64,000 nt of DNA, taken from Labilibaculum euxinicum. GTDB taxonomy: Bacteria > Bacteroidota > Bacteroidia > Bacteroidales > Marinifilaceae. A program made the translations under genes and the position numbers. The notes under the pieces are model-generated. The model did no database searches. It saw nothing but the letters and a program-made list of their open reading frames with translations, and had not been told where the DNA came from. The stretch covers positions 248,001 to 312,000 of the forward strand of contig NZ_WTCR01000007.1 in NCBI RefSeq assembly GCF_009795715.1. The letters run 5' to 3'. Of this stretch, positions 39,495 through 48,554 are shown in pieces; positions within the stretch are counted from its first letter, which is position 1; every line of letters starts with the position of its first letter.

Positions 39495-41030
39495 ATGACC
39501 AATCAAACCATTATTTCTTTTGAAAATGTAAGAGTACAGTATCTTAATCAGATTCTTCTTGAAAATATTAATCTTTCGGTGAAAACAGGGCAGCACTGGG
39601 CGATAATCGGAGCAAGTGGTTCGGGAAAAAGTGCTCTTCTAAAAACAATTGCAGGTAAATTCCATATCTCGCAAGGAGAATTCAAACATCCATTACTGGA
39701 TGAAAAAACAAAAAAACGAAATGGAAATCAAATTCTTTTTACCTGGAAGAATTTGATCAGTCAGGTGTCAACAAAGCATAATTTTACAAATTTATCCAAC
39801 ACCACCAGTTTTTACTATCAGCAACGCTTTAACTCCGCTGATTCGGAGGACACTCAAACCGTTGAGCAGTATCTTTCAAAAATTGAACCATCTTCATCGC
39901 CCGAAACGTGGACACTCAATAAGGTACTGGATCGCTTACATCTTCGAAATTTAAAAAATAAACACCTTATCAAGCTATCAAATGGGGAAACAAAAAGACT
40001 ACTTATTGCTAAGGCGCTGCTGAAAAATCCCACGCTGCTTCTATTGGACAATCCGCTTACTGGACTCGATATTGCAATGAGAACAGACATTAATAATCTG
40101 ATAACTGAAATATCTGATTCAGGTATTGGTATTGTTATGACTACTTCACCCAACGAAATTCCGGAAGCAATTACTCATGTTGCTGTTCTCAGCGAAGGAA
40201 GAATTACAAGCAGTCTCACCCGATCTGAATTTAAGCCTGAAAAAGTTAGTTTTTCAGCCATTTCTGAAATTGATAATCTGGAACTTAAAAAGCTGCTGGC
40301 AACAAGCAAACAGGAGAATTTCGAAAACATTGTTGAAATGAAAGATGTAGTGATTAAATATGGTGAACACACCATTCTTGATCATGTAAACTGGACTATA
40401 AGACAAGGTGAACGTTGGGCATTGCTTGGTCACAATGGTGCCGGGAAATCAACTTTATTAAGCTTAATTAACGCAGATAATCCTCAGGCATATGCTAACA
40501 ACATATCTCTTTTTGGTGCGAAGAGAGGAAGCGGGGAAAGCATTTGGGATATTAAAAAGAAAATTGGTTTCGTCTCTCCTGAATTCTTTCAATATTTCCC
40601 AAATGGAAATTCATGCCTTCAGGTAATTGAATCGGGATTTCACAACACTTTAGGTCTCTTCCGAAAATCAAATCCTGCTAAAGCTGAAATTGCTAAACGT
40701 TGGATGCGGCTTCTTGAAATTGAGAGTTCTGCCACTCAAGGATTCAAAAATGTATCGGCAAGCACTCAACGCTTGTGCCTCCTTGCCAGAGCACTGGTAA
40801 AAAATCCTCCATTACTGATATTTGATGAACCCACTCAAGGATTAGACCTTCACCAACAGAATAATTTCAAACGCATTATTGAAAAAATATGCAGACACAG
40901 CAATGTAAGTCTTATATATGTAAGTCATTACAGGCATGAAATACCGGAAAGTGTTCAATATACATTGAAATTAGAAAAGGGGAAACAAATTGAAAATACA
41001 GAAAAAGCCGACTCTCAACTGCAAAATTAA
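39495..41030 (+). CDS. Double ABC ATPase, ModF/PhrA-like
   Basis: I start at 39495 (MTNQTIISFENVRVQYL); the in-frame ATG at 39465 adds ten unlikely residues. The 511-aa protein has two ABC cassettes without membrane segments. The first has Walker A GASGSGKSALL and signature LSNGETKRLLIAKALL with LLLDNPLTGLD. The second has GHNGAGKSTLLSL, a degenerate signature (VSASTQRLCLLARALV) and LIFDEPTQGLD. Length and layout match ModF (PhrA-like), a stand-alone tandem ATPase linked to molybdate or stress in other bacteria; its role here is unproven. No permease is adjacent. It appears to be ordinary chromosome between the PUL and the tRNA. Confidence 0.8.
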   Translation: MTNQTIISFENVRVQYLNQILLENINLSVKTGQHWAIIGASGSGKSALLKTIAGKFHISQGEFKHPLLDEKTKKRNGNQILFTWKNLISQVSTKHNFTNLSNTTSFYYQQRFNSADSEDTQTVEQYLSKIEPSSSPETWTLNKVLDRLHLRNLKNKHLIKLSNGETKRLLIAKALLKNPTLLLLDNPLTGLDIAMRTDINNLITEISDSGIGIVMTTSPNEIPEAITHVAVLSEGRITSSLTRSEFKPEKVSFSAISEIDNLELKKLLATSKQENFENIVEMKDVVIKYGEHTILDHVNWTIRQGERWALLGHNGAGKSTLLSLINADNPQAYANNISLFGAKRGSGESIWDIKKKIGFVSPEFFQYFPNGNSCLQVIESGFHNTLGLFRKSNPAKAEIAKRWMRLLEIESSATQGFKNVSASTQRLCLLARALVKNPPLLIFDEPTQGLDLHQQNNFKRIIEKICRHSNVSLIYVSHYRHEIPESVQYTLKLEKGKQIENTEKADSQLQN

Positions 41031-41150
41031 AAGAAGCAGAATCATTGTACTCTTCCCAATAAAAACCACATATACAGCTATTTCCAAAAAACAATTGATG
41101 ACCTGTACAATTCGATTGACTGCTCTAAATCATTTTTCGCATAATATCTT

Positions 41151-41179
41151 TTGTAATCCGCTATTTTGTTTTACTTTTG
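41151..41179 (+). promoter_or_regulatory. Bacteroidetes-type promoter for tRNA-Ser
   Basis: TTG at 41151-41153 and TACTTTTG at 41172-41179 are separated by 18 bp, matching the Bacteroidetes consensus TTG-N17-23-TAnnTTTG. It lies 31 bp upstream of the tRNA. Confidence 0.65.
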
Positions 41180-41210
41180 TCCCGCACAATTATCCTAACA
41201 GATATTGCTT

Positions 41211-41298
41211 GGAGGGATGACAGAGTGGCCGATTGTGCGTGCTTGGAAAGCACGTGTACCGCAAGGTACCGGGGGTTCGAATCCCTCTCTCTCCGCCA
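41211..41298 (+). tRNA. tRNA-Ser (anticodon GGA)
   Basis: An 88-nt class II tRNA ending in encoded CCA. The acceptor stem GGAGGGA pairs with TCTCTCC (41288-41294). The anticodon loop TTGGAAA is closed by CGTGC/GCACG, with anticodon GGA at 41245-41247. A long variable arm (TGTACC...GGTACC) and the T-loop TTCGAAT follow. Its 3' end is the integration site of the island, so the last bases of this gene (from about 41284 on, including the CCA) probably come from the element. Confidence 0.97.
41284..41296 (+). other. attL of the integrated island (13-bp repeat in tRNA-Ser 3' end)
   Basis: CCTCTCTCTCCGC here is repeated exactly at 58101-58113. Integration by tyrosine recombinases into tRNA 3' ends leaves such a repeat at each side. 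The integrase gene starts 254 bp away. Confidence 0.75.
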
Positions 41299-41320
41299 TG
41301 CAGAAATGCAACAGAAGGAA

Positions 41321-41353
41321 AAGCCTTGTAAACCTAACGTTTACAAGGCTTTC
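41321..41353 (+). terminator. Terminator following tRNA-Ser
   Basis: AAGCCTTGTAAAC (41321-41333) and GTTTACAAGGCTT (41339-41351) form a 13-bp perfect stem with a 5-nt loop. It is on the island side of attL, so it belongs to the element and replaces the tRNA's original terminator. Confidence 0.8.
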
Positions 41354-41399
41354 TTCATTTAGTACCAAAGCAATCAAACACCTAAAACAGCAATAAAAA

Positions 41400-41444
41400 G
41401 GTGTAGCATTCGGTGTAGATTAGAAAGCTTAATTTTGCTACACC
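41400..41444. promoter_or_regulatory. Integrase arm-type site cluster near attL
   Basis: GGTGTAG occurs at 41400-41406 and 41412-41418, and inverted (CTACACC) at 41438-41444. The 11-mer ATTCGGTGTAG (41408-41418) recurs exactly at 58026-58036 near the other end of the island. Repeats shared by both inner ends of an element and placed just inside the core sites are what arm-binding sites of tyrosine integrases look like. Confidence 0.5.
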
Positions 41445-41549
41445 GCGAACAGGTACTAATGCACTATAATTCATTATTTTGCTCTCTTCAAAAATCACTC
41501 GTTTGCTAGTTTTGACAAATCGTTTTAAAACATTCAAAAACCAGTAAAA

Positions 41550-42761
41550 ATGAGACAAACTACTTCTATTTTATTTTTTGCAAGAAAAACTACTCAACTG
41601 AAAAATGGAGAATCTCCAATCTTCGTAAGAATCACTGTCGATGGTCAAAGATTAGATATCTCTTTGAAGAAAAGTATCGATTCTAAACTATGGGATGCCA
41701 ATAAGGGAAAGTGCAAAGGCAACTCTCTTAAGACAAAAGAAAACAATCGTTACATTCATTACATGGAAGAAAAACTCTTGAAAATCGTTAACGATCTTGA
41801 AATTCAAGAAGAGCTTACTTGTAAAAATATAAAAGCGTGTTTAAATCAGGAGAATGAAGATCTTAGTATTATAAGCATCTTCCAGAGACACAATGAAAGA
41901 TGTGAAAAGCGTATTGGAATAGATATGGCAGAAGGAACAGTAGAACGTTACCAAACTTGTTTAAAACACACTCAAGACTTCATCAAAACACAATACAACT
42001 TAAAAGATTTACCCCTAAACAAAATCAACCATCAATTTATTACCGATTTTGAACATTACTTTAGAACAATACGAAAATGCTCTACCAATACCACTTTTAA
42101 ATACCTTAAAAATTTTAAGAAAATAACGAATTTGGCTCTAGCAAACGAATGGATGAGATCAGACCCTTTTGCAAAAATCAAGTTCAAAATGGAGAAGGTT
42201 GATAAAGAGTTTTTAGATGATGAAGAATTGAAGAAATTGATGGATAAAAGCTTCGAAATTAAACGTCTTGAAATTATTAAAGATCTCTACCTATTTTGTT
42301 GCTTTACAGGATTAGCTTTTTCAGATGTAAAATCTCTTAGCCTAGAACAAATTGTAAAAGGTATAGATGGTAATCTATGGATAAAAAGTAGAAGGCGAAA
42401 AACTAAAGTCGAATTCGATATTCCACTTTTTGAGATTCCCAAAGCTATTCTTGCTAAGTACAAAGATGATCCTATTTGTATGGTTCAGCAAAAACTATTG
42501 CCCGTACCCAGCAACCAAAAGATGAATGCCTATTTAAAGGAAATTGCAGACCTATGTGGTATTAACAAAAATCTAAGCACTCACTCTGCCAGACATACAT
42601 TTGCGACAACGGTTACTCTAGGCAATAATCTCAACATTAAGGCTATTTCGAAGATGATGGGGCATACCAACACCAGAATGACAGAAAACTATGCTAGAGC
42701 TAGCGAAAAGCTCATCTCAAAGGAGATGAATAAGATTCAAGGGATGTATCAATATGTATAA
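41550..42761 (+). CDS. Site-specific tyrosine recombinase (island integrase)
   Basis: A 403-aa phage-integrase-family recombinase of the Bacteroidetes type. An N-terminal arm-binding segment (about 1-100), a SAM-like core-binding domain (about 105-205) and a catalytic domain (about 215-400) are present. Catalytic features include the Lys hairpin (SRRRKTKVEFDIP), the H..R box HSARHTFAT, GHTNTRMTENYA with the nucleophile Tyr. The first Arg of the classic pentad is missing: the segment reads CFTGLAFSDVKSL with Ala at that place, as known for CTnDOT-like integrases. It lies just inside attL and should insert and excise the island at tRNA-Ser. Confidence 0.93.
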   Translation: MRQTTSILFFARKTTQLKNGESPIFVRITVDGQRLDISLKKSIDSKLWDANKGKCKGNSLKTKENNRYIHYMEEKLLKIVNDLEIQEELTCKNIKACLNQENEDLSIISIFQRHNERCEKRIGIDMAEGTVERYQTCLKHTQDFIKTQYNLKDLPLNKINHQFITDFEHYFRTIRKCSTNTTFKYLKNFKKITNLALANEWMRSDPFAKIKFKMEKVDKEFLDDEELKKLMDKSFEIKRLEIIKDLYLFCCFTGLAFSDVKSLSLEQIVKGIDGNLWIKSRRRKTKVEFDIPLFEIPKAILAKYKDDPICMVQQKLLPVPSNQKMNAYLKEIADLCGINKNLSTHSARHTFATTVTLGNNLNIKAISKMMGHTNTRMTENYARASEKLISKEMNKIQGMYQYV

Positions 42762-42772
42762 AAGTTAATGCA

Positions 42773-42810
42773 AAAATCCCCGAGCACCATTACTGTTGTT
42801 CGGGGATTTT
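42773..42810. terminator. Bidirectional terminator between the integrase and the operon end
   Basis: AAAATCCCCGA (42773-42783) and TCGGGGATTTT (42800-42810) form an 11-bp stem with A/T flanks in both directions. It serves the convergent integrase and the six-gene minus-strand operon. Confidence 0.82.
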
Positions 42811-42818
42811 CTTAATCA

Positions 42819-44081
42819 TTATTGAATCAGCTGAGTATTTTTATTATTCTGGTAGTGTACAATTACTCTCTCCCGATATATTTGATGACTATTTGAATGG
42901 TTTAATTTAAATGGGAAAGGATAAAACCCTAAATTATTTTGAATCACAAATGACAAAAAATCATGCCATTTTATCTCATACTTCTCTCTCAATGCCTTAA
43001 ACTCATTATATAACATTGTTTTTCTCTTCTTATCATTTAATCGATTTAAGATTTCATTCTCAAATTCTTTATTATATTTTCTATCCAAAAGATTCTCAAT
43101 AGTAGATTTTCCATCGGTAATCAGGAAACCAAACCCATGATTATCACAAAATTCTATCAATGCAGAAAATTTTCTATGAACACGTGCATCAGCCATACCT
43201 GTCATATCTTTTACTTCTACGATAAAAGCTTCACCTGATTCCAAAAAGACTGCAAAATCAGGAGTATATTTGTGATTATAACCATTATTATCGTATTCAA
43301 TTGTTGTTGGTTGCTCAACAAAGAATTTCACATTTGGCATGCACTCAAGCATTAAAATAAAGTTCAATTCAATTCCTGATTCGTATTGAATTTTCCTTTT
43401 GCATTTAGCACTCTCATAGTACCCTGTTATATAGTCTGAATCCTGATTAACTTCTCTTTTAGGTTCAAGATTCTGAGTATTAATATTTTTCCAAATTCTC
43501 TTTTTTTCACCCCAAATAACATTGCTCAACAACCAATCTTGCTTTTGCTTTATCTTTTGTTTGTATTTTTCTGCTCGATAAGACTCTAATTGTTCTCTTT
43601 TTATCTTTGCAAATTGTAGCTTTTTCCATTTTTTATAAGCTGAAATATTCCTATTGATATCTTTGTTCTCTGCATACAGTAAGTGAGAACACAATTTTAC
43701 TATTTTATCTCCTGATATTTCTACAATATGCTTATTCCAGAAACTGATCAACTGCTCATATGTATTTTCGCCTTTCGAACTTTCAACCTCATATATCAAT
43801 AAATCAAAAAGCCTTTTACATGGAATATCCGTATTTGCTCTTCTTCCAAACCCACGTAATTTGCGTAATGCTTTATTATGAATTTGTCTAATTCTTTCTC
43901 TTGATAAACCAAATTCTTGTGCTATTTCCGCATGTGTCGCAAAAGTATTATTTTCAAAATCATAACTTTTCTGCAAGATCACTCCTTCTCTATCCGTAAT
44001 AACTCTCTTATTGGAATTTTCCCGTTTCGAAAAAAGACACTCATTAAATAGTTCGATTAATTTTTGCCCTGTTGATGTCAT
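42819..44081 (-). CDS. Sigma-70 region-4-like HTH fused to a TnsA-like PD-(D/E)XK nuclease
   Basis: About 420 aa, last gene of the operon. I start at 44081, where ATG overlaps the previous stop as TAATG; numbering below is from that ATG. Residues about 25-80 end in a helix-turn-helix EFGLSRERIRQIHNKALRKL that is almost a sigma-70 region 4.2 recognition helix. No other sigma regions are present. A charged helical linker follows (about 150-185). Residues about 225-310 carry ESGIELNFILMLE, YTPDFAVF and AFIVEVKDM. This E...PD...ExK order is that of the TnsA-family and related PD-(D/E)XK nucleases. The C-terminal 110 residues are unassigned. Function is likely DNA cutting guided by an HTH or RNA-polymerase contact; this is inference. 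The combination is unusual. Confidence 0.72.
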   Translation of the reverse strand: MTSTGQKLIELFNECLFSKRENSNKRVITDREGVILQKSYDFENNTFATHAEIAQEFGLSRERIRQIHNKALRKLRGFGRRANTDIPCKRLFDLLIYEVESSKGENTYEQLISFWNKHIVEISGDKIVKLCSHLLYAENKDINRNISAYKKWKKLQFAKIKREQLESYRAEKYKQKIKQKQDWLLSNVIWGEKKRIWKNINTQNLEPKREVNQDSDYITGYYESAKCKRKIQYESGIELNFILMLECMPNVKFFVEQPTTIEYDNNGYNHKYTPDFAVFLESGEAFIVEVKDMTGMADARVHRKFSALIEFCDNHGFGFLITDGKSTIENLLDRKYNKEFENEILNRLNDKKRKTMLYNEFKALREKYEIKWHDFLSFVIQNNLGFYPFPFKLNHSNSHQIYRERVIVHYQNNKNTQLIQ

Positions 44082-45844
44082 TACAAACAATTTTCTAATT
44101 CAATTTCCCTCCATTTATCTGGAAAATAGGGCGTTTGAAAATAAATATGAGCCAGATCTTTTAAAAATGATAAACCTGCCTTATCGGTACGATATTCATA
44201 TTGAAATTCATCCTTTCTTTTTGCAAATTCTTCCTTAAATTTCTCAAAACTCAAATCTTTATTAAGGTCTTCAAATAAAGAAATATCATGCTGGTAGCCA
44301 TCATTAAAATGTGGATTAGAGAATAATTGCTCTTCTAAATCATCTTCATTATTTTCAATTAAGTTTTTCGAAGTTGAATATATTCCATGATGTGGAGTGA
44401 ATATGCCAATATCAATCTTATTCTCAATCAAAAATTTACGAACATCATAATACTCTTCCTCTAATTCGAATATTGCAATATATTCCATTATAACGGCTAA
44501 TAATGGGCTTGTTGAATCAGAATAATAAACTGGTTTTTCATGGGTAAGAGTAAATCTTATTACACTTTTATAGCTGTTGTTAGCATCAGGTAATCGACCA
44601 TATTTTTCCTTTCCATTTTTAATATAGAAAATCACACCTTTCAGATAATTTATTGCACTTGCTTTGTCCCCTGCGAATACTAATAAGTTTATTACATCGA
44701 TGATCGGAATAGAATTCACATCTAAAAGAGGTCTCATTGAAACACTATTAGCATTAAGAACTTTAATTATGACTTCCTTTATACTTTGTTTGTGATCTAA
44801 ATCATCTCCCTCAATAGAACTCAACATTAAGCATAAATATTGAAGATACTCAAATGTCCTTTTGGTATACCCTATTTGTTCATACCTACCGGAACTTTCA
44901 GATGAAAGCCCATTATTAATTACAGCAATTCCCAATGTTCTTTGAAAATATTCTGTTAAAACAGATCGATAAAAATCCAATGTTTGAGTAAAATAGCCTA
45001 AAACTTTCTTATCTGTTTCTAATTTATTTTTCAATATCCAATACCAATATCGTATAATCAAGTGTGTCAAATATCGTTTTGATAAATCAAAGTTATTATA
45101 TTCCTTAGCCTCAGTGTAAACGATAAATGAAATAAGCTTCAATGTTTCAAATAACATTTCCCATTTTCGGTTTAACTTTGTCTTATATCCTTCCCATTTT
45201 TCTTTTTCAAATAAAGCATCTAACAAATCAATAAAATCACTTGAAACATGATTTGACGCGTTCAAATTAATCAGAACTTTATTAAACAAATTAGTTGTTT
45301 TTACATCTGTTAAAAGAAAGGCTCCAAATAAGTTATCTGTAAACAGTTCTGTTAGTTTCTCAATATCCCATCTATCATATTCATTCACACCATCTTTTGG
45401 AAATTCTTGTTTAAGAAACCCATCGTAAACATCTCGAATATTCCCTTTAAGTATACCATTGTGAACTAATACAATTTTTTTAGGAAGACTATCAAAATCC
45501 TGATAATCTGACTTAAAGTCAACCAATTTCGCTTCAGTTAGTGATTGAAATATCCCATACTCTTTATAGAATGTAGCTTTTGAAACATCCCTATCTGCAC
45601 CTCCTTTTAACTCAAAGTAAAATCTTTTTTTCTTTCCATACCCAACATCGTCCTTATCTACAAAGACATCTTTCCCAACTGCAATTATATCCTTTCCAAA
45701 TTCTTGTAACCCTTTGTTTTCAGTAGGCTTCGATAAAATGTCAAAATTTAAAGAAGTTAATAAAATAGGAAAGATTCTATTTAACTCACTTTCCTCTGTT
45801 AAAGACTCCAAATATGATTTAACAATTAATGGTTTAATATTCAT
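44081..45844 (-). CDS. Unknown 587-aa protein with an N-terminal PD-(D/E)XK-like domain
   Basis: Not recognised as a named family. Residues about 15-130 have the pattern of a restriction-endonuclease-like fold: a helix with ESELNRIF, then LQEFGKDIIAVGK with Asp52, and RFYFELKGGA with Glu78 and Lys80, as in Mrr-type nucleases that test for linked DNA. The spacing D-X25-E-X-K is plausible. The remaining 450 residues are helical, probably repeat-like, with no motifs I know. It is coupled to the genes on both sides by TAATG overlaps (45844 and 44081), which suggests that the three proteins are made in fixed proportions and may form a complex. Confidence 0.7.
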   Translation of the reverse strand: MNIKPLIVKSYLESLTEESELNRIFPILLTSLNFDILSKPTENKGLQEFGKDIIAVGKDVFVDKDDVGYGKKKRFYFELKGGADRDVSKATFYKEYGIFQSLTEAKLVDFKSDYQDFDSLPKKIVLVHNGILKGNIRDVYDGFLKQEFPKDGVNEYDRWDIEKLTELFTDNLFGAFLLTDVKTTNLFNKVLINLNASNHVSSDFIDLLDALFEKEKWEGYKTKLNRKWEMLFETLKLISFIVYTEAKEYNNFDLSKRYLTHLIIRYWYWILKNKLETDKKVLGYFTQTLDFYRSVLTEYFQRTLGIAVINNGLSSESSGRYEQIGYTKRTFEYLQYLCLMLSSIEGDDLDHKQSIKEVIIKVLNANSVSMRPLLDVNSIPIIDVINLLVFAGDKASAINYLKGVIFYIKNGKEKYGRLPDANNSYKSVIRFTLTHEKPVYYSDSTSPLLAVIMEYIAIFELEEEYYDVRKFLIENKIDIGIFTPHHGIYSTSKNLIENNEDDLEEQLFSNPHFNDGYQHDISLFEDLNKDLSFEKFKEEFAKRKDEFQYEYRTDKAGLSFLKDLAHIYFQTPYFPDKWREIELENCL

Positions 45845-47718
45845 TACATCTTATTTAGGTTAATTTCGTATAAATCTGGATTAAGGTAACATTCAGCATC
45901 AACCAGCATTTCTGATCTGATATCAGCCAAAGGACGAGATTCCTGTTCTCCATGTTTCCATGAATTTCCTCTCACAATTACAATATTTTTTGCAATCTGA
46001 GATAAAAAACCTTTTTGATTTTTTGCCTGATCCATCGCTTTTGCATTCTCCTCACGTTCCAACCTGTAATAAAATTCCATTAAATCACTTTCATTTTCCC
46101 TTGGATCAATATCTTTCACAGATTCTTTTATTTTTTTTACTTCATAATAATTATCCAATGATTCTTTAATTGGTTTAATAAATTCTTGATCTTCTTCGGA
46201 ATCTGAAATTTCTTTTTCAATTAATTTGAATATTGATTCATGGTAAGAGTAGAATACCTTTTCACTCAATCTTCTTTGTAAAAATTCTCTTGTTTTTTTA
46301 AACTTTGATTTTCTTAATTCTAATAGAATAGGTATTAATTCATCGAAACAAATAGGTGATTTGCAAATTCCCTTAATTGCATTTATTTGAGCCTCTTCTT
46401 CTTTCAGTTTTAATAAGTTCACATTATAAACCCCATGATGAGAAGACTGAATAATTTTAACAGCTAAAATGCTGAACAAGGGATGCTCTTTAAACAAATT
46501 GAGAATAATATTTTCCGTAGCTACTTGATTGGTTTGCCAAGCTTGACTTATTCCATTTCTAAATAATTCTATTTTAAAACGGAATTGAGGATTATTTTCA
46601 AAATTTGCTATTATATAATTGAAGATATATTGAGGATTTTTGAAATTATCGAAAAACCTGTTGAGTATTTTAATCTTTTTAGTTTTTGAAAGATACATAA
46701 GCATTAGATTATACTTATCAGCTTCAAAGTCGTCCAAGTAAGTACTAATCCCATGGAAAACTATATCTAGAACCTTATCTGTACCCTTTTCTATAAAATT
46801 AACTAATGCCTGAAAACTCTTTGCCTTAATTTCTTCAGAAGATGCCGAACTGTTTATTAAATTAAATAACAAATAGGATTGTTCACTAGCGACATTTTCA
46901 TCTTCAAAATTGAGCGGAAAAACACTCTTAAATATATTCTCTATGTCTATTTCATTAGCATATTTAATTCGCGCTAATACAAATAAAGATTCCTGACAAT
47001 CGACTTCTTTTAATTTAATCCCCACTTCTAAAGCTTTCCTATCTCCTGCATCATACAATCCTATTAAAAGGTGTGACGCTATTCTTAAGGGACTATTCCT
47101 ACTATTTAAATCAATTAATAAATCATTTGCCTTTTCGGTATTAATACTTCCATATTCTCTCAGAAAATTAATTATACTAGAATTAAGGTTTTCCTTATCC
47201 CATAGCTGTATACACATCTCGGCTATTTCTTTAGCCGAATAACCAGAGTAAGGTAAAAAATTCATAAATACTCGTTCAAAACTGTATAAATGATTTTCTT
47301 TCTTCTCTATATCTTTCAAAGTAATTAAAAACTCTCTAGGATCTGCAATATCTTCCCTTTTGAATTTATTTAGAACATACGTCTTTAAGCCTTTAATTAC
47401 CTTATCGTAAGCATTTACAATATTGATCTTATATTCCTTGCGTTTATTCTCTTTAAAATCATTAATACATTTAAAAGCTCCTGAGAATTCAAGTGGAAAC
47501 TGTTTACCTACTTGCGTTTCAATAAACATTAATAAATGTTCATAAAACAGCTCATTAGGTGTCAACACTAAGATATCTATGTTGTCTTCACTTTCTTTAA
47601 GAATATTAACTGAAATTAATTCTTTACAATCTCCAATTTCAGATTTATTAAATAACATTCTATTTTCTTTTAACAGAATCTCAATAATAAGATAAATATT
47701 TGTTTCCAATTTAGTCAT
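45844..47718 (-). CDS. Unknown 624-aa helical-repeat-like protein
   Basis: I do not recognise the family. The sequence is almost all helical, with repeated short helix pairs (for example ANDLLIDLNSRNSPLRIASHLLIG and EIKAKSFQALVNFIEKG, quoted separately), which is how HEAT/ARM-type scaffolds look. No nuclease, ATPase or membrane motifs are visible. Its stop shares one base with the next start (TAATG at 45844). The position between a predicted protease-fold protein and two predicted nucleases fits a scaffold or sensor subunit; this is inference. Confidence 0.65.
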   Translation of the reverse strand: MTKLETNIYLIIEILLKENRMLFNKSEIGDCKELISVNILKESEDNIDILVLTPNELFYEHLLMFIETQVGKQFPLEFSGAFKCINDFKENKRKEYKINIVNAYDKVIKGLKTYVLNKFKREDIADPREFLITLKDIEKKENHLYSFERVFMNFLPYSGYSAKEIAEMCIQLWDKENLNSSIINFLREYGSINTEKANDLLIDLNSRNSPLRIASHLLIGLYDAGDRKALEVGIKLKEVDCQESLFVLARIKYANEIDIENIFKSVFPLNFEDENVASEQSYLLFNLINSSASSEEIKAKSFQALVNFIEKGTDKVLDIVFHGISTYLDDFEADKYNLMLMYLSKTKKIKILNRFFDNFKNPQYIFNYIIANFENNPQFRFKIELFRNGISQAWQTNQVATENIILNLFKEHPLFSILAVKIIQSSHHGVYNVNLLKLKEEEAQINAIKGICKSPICFDELIPILLELRKSKFKKTREFLQRRLSEKVFYSYHESIFKLIEKEISDSEEDQEFIKPIKESLDNYYEVKKIKESVKDIDPRENESDLMEFYYRLEREENAKAMDQAKNQKGFLSQIAKNIVIVRGNSWKHGEQESRPLADIRSEMLVDAECYLNPDLYEINLNKM

Positions 47719-47763
47719 TAGGATTTAAGTTCTTTTCTTTTGATTACATTCAGCAAGAAATAA

Positions 47764-48471
47764 TTACTTTAAATAAGGATCTGGATAAACTATTTTTAAA
47801 CGGGCTCCAACAAATCCAAATTCAAGATCTTCAAGGTTCTCCTTTGATTTAAGGGGATGTTCAGTATTATTATATTTCATGTATTTCAATAAAGCTTTTT
47901 GAGTGCTTTTGTAGAGTGACAATTGTTTAATACTCGACATAATTTCCTTGTCAGAAATCCTTACTCCTCTAGTCGTGTCTTGATAAATTGTTATTATTAG
48001 ATCATTACGGCTTTTATCAGTCCAATTATTGAAATATATGATTTCATAATTATCACCCCATGCATCAACAATAATGTCCTCAGAGTCTTCCATTAATATT
48101 CTCACAAATACATGATAATCTCCCTCATTAATTATCATTTTCAAACGACAAAGCTGGATTTGCAATCCTTTTGTCGATTGCATAAGCTCCAAAAAAATTA
48201 GAGATGAATATTCATAACAGAATCCACCTTCTGCTATTCTTGCGACACAAGCCCGTAGTTGTATTTTTTCTAATTCATTTAAGTTATCTCGATCAACTTT
48301 TTTATATAAATCCCTAGCATAATCAGCCCTTCCAAGACTCTGTGATTCAGAGCTTATTATATCTTGAATAATATTACCAGCACCGTAGTGCAATATTTTT
48401 TTTGAATTAGCAATTGCCTGTGTTGCTATTCGAGAAATATCAACTGCTGCAATTAAATTTTCTTCTGACAT
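47764..48471 (-). CDS. Predicted Cys-His-Asp papain/transglutaminase-fold protein
   Basis: A 235-aa protein with no signal peptide. Three segments line up like the active site of papain/transglutaminase-fold enzymes: GGFCYEYSSLIFLEL with Cys85 at the start of a helix, EGDYHVFVRILME with His120 in a strand, and EDIIVDAWGD with Asp136 followed by Trp. The same order and the D-A-W ending are seen in bacterial effector proteases and deamidases. The N-terminal 70 residues and C-terminal 80 residues are unassigned. In the operon it lies between the UvrD-like helicase (83-bp gap) and the helical protein (45-bp gap). A protease or deamidase activated on infection is a plausible role but is inference. 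Confidence 0.65.
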   Translation of the reverse strand: MSEENLIAAVDISRIATQAIANSKKILHYGAGNIIQDIISSESQSLGRADYARDLYKKVDRDNLNELEKIQLRACVARIAEGGFCYEYSSLIFLELMQSTKGLQIQLCRLKMIINEGDYHVFVRILMEDSEDIIVDAWGDNYEIIYFNNWTDKSRNDLIITIYQDTTRGVRISDKEIMSSIKQLSLYKSTQKALLKYMKYNNTEHPLKSKENLEDLEFGFVGARLKIVYPDPYLK

Positions 48472-48554
48472 ATTTTTTGTTTACTATAATACATAGCAAT
48501 GAGACAATACCATAGTTAACCGTTAAGGTTTCTTCTCAAATGTTATCTGTAAGT

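Noticed and set aside
41177-41396. Short open frames over the tRNA-Ser region
   Set aside because: They overlap the tRNA and its terminator and have no protein features.
44081-44090. TTG start at 44090 for the sigma4/TnsA-like gene
   Set aside because: The ATG at 44081 gives a TAATG overlap identical to the junction at 45844; TTG is less likely.
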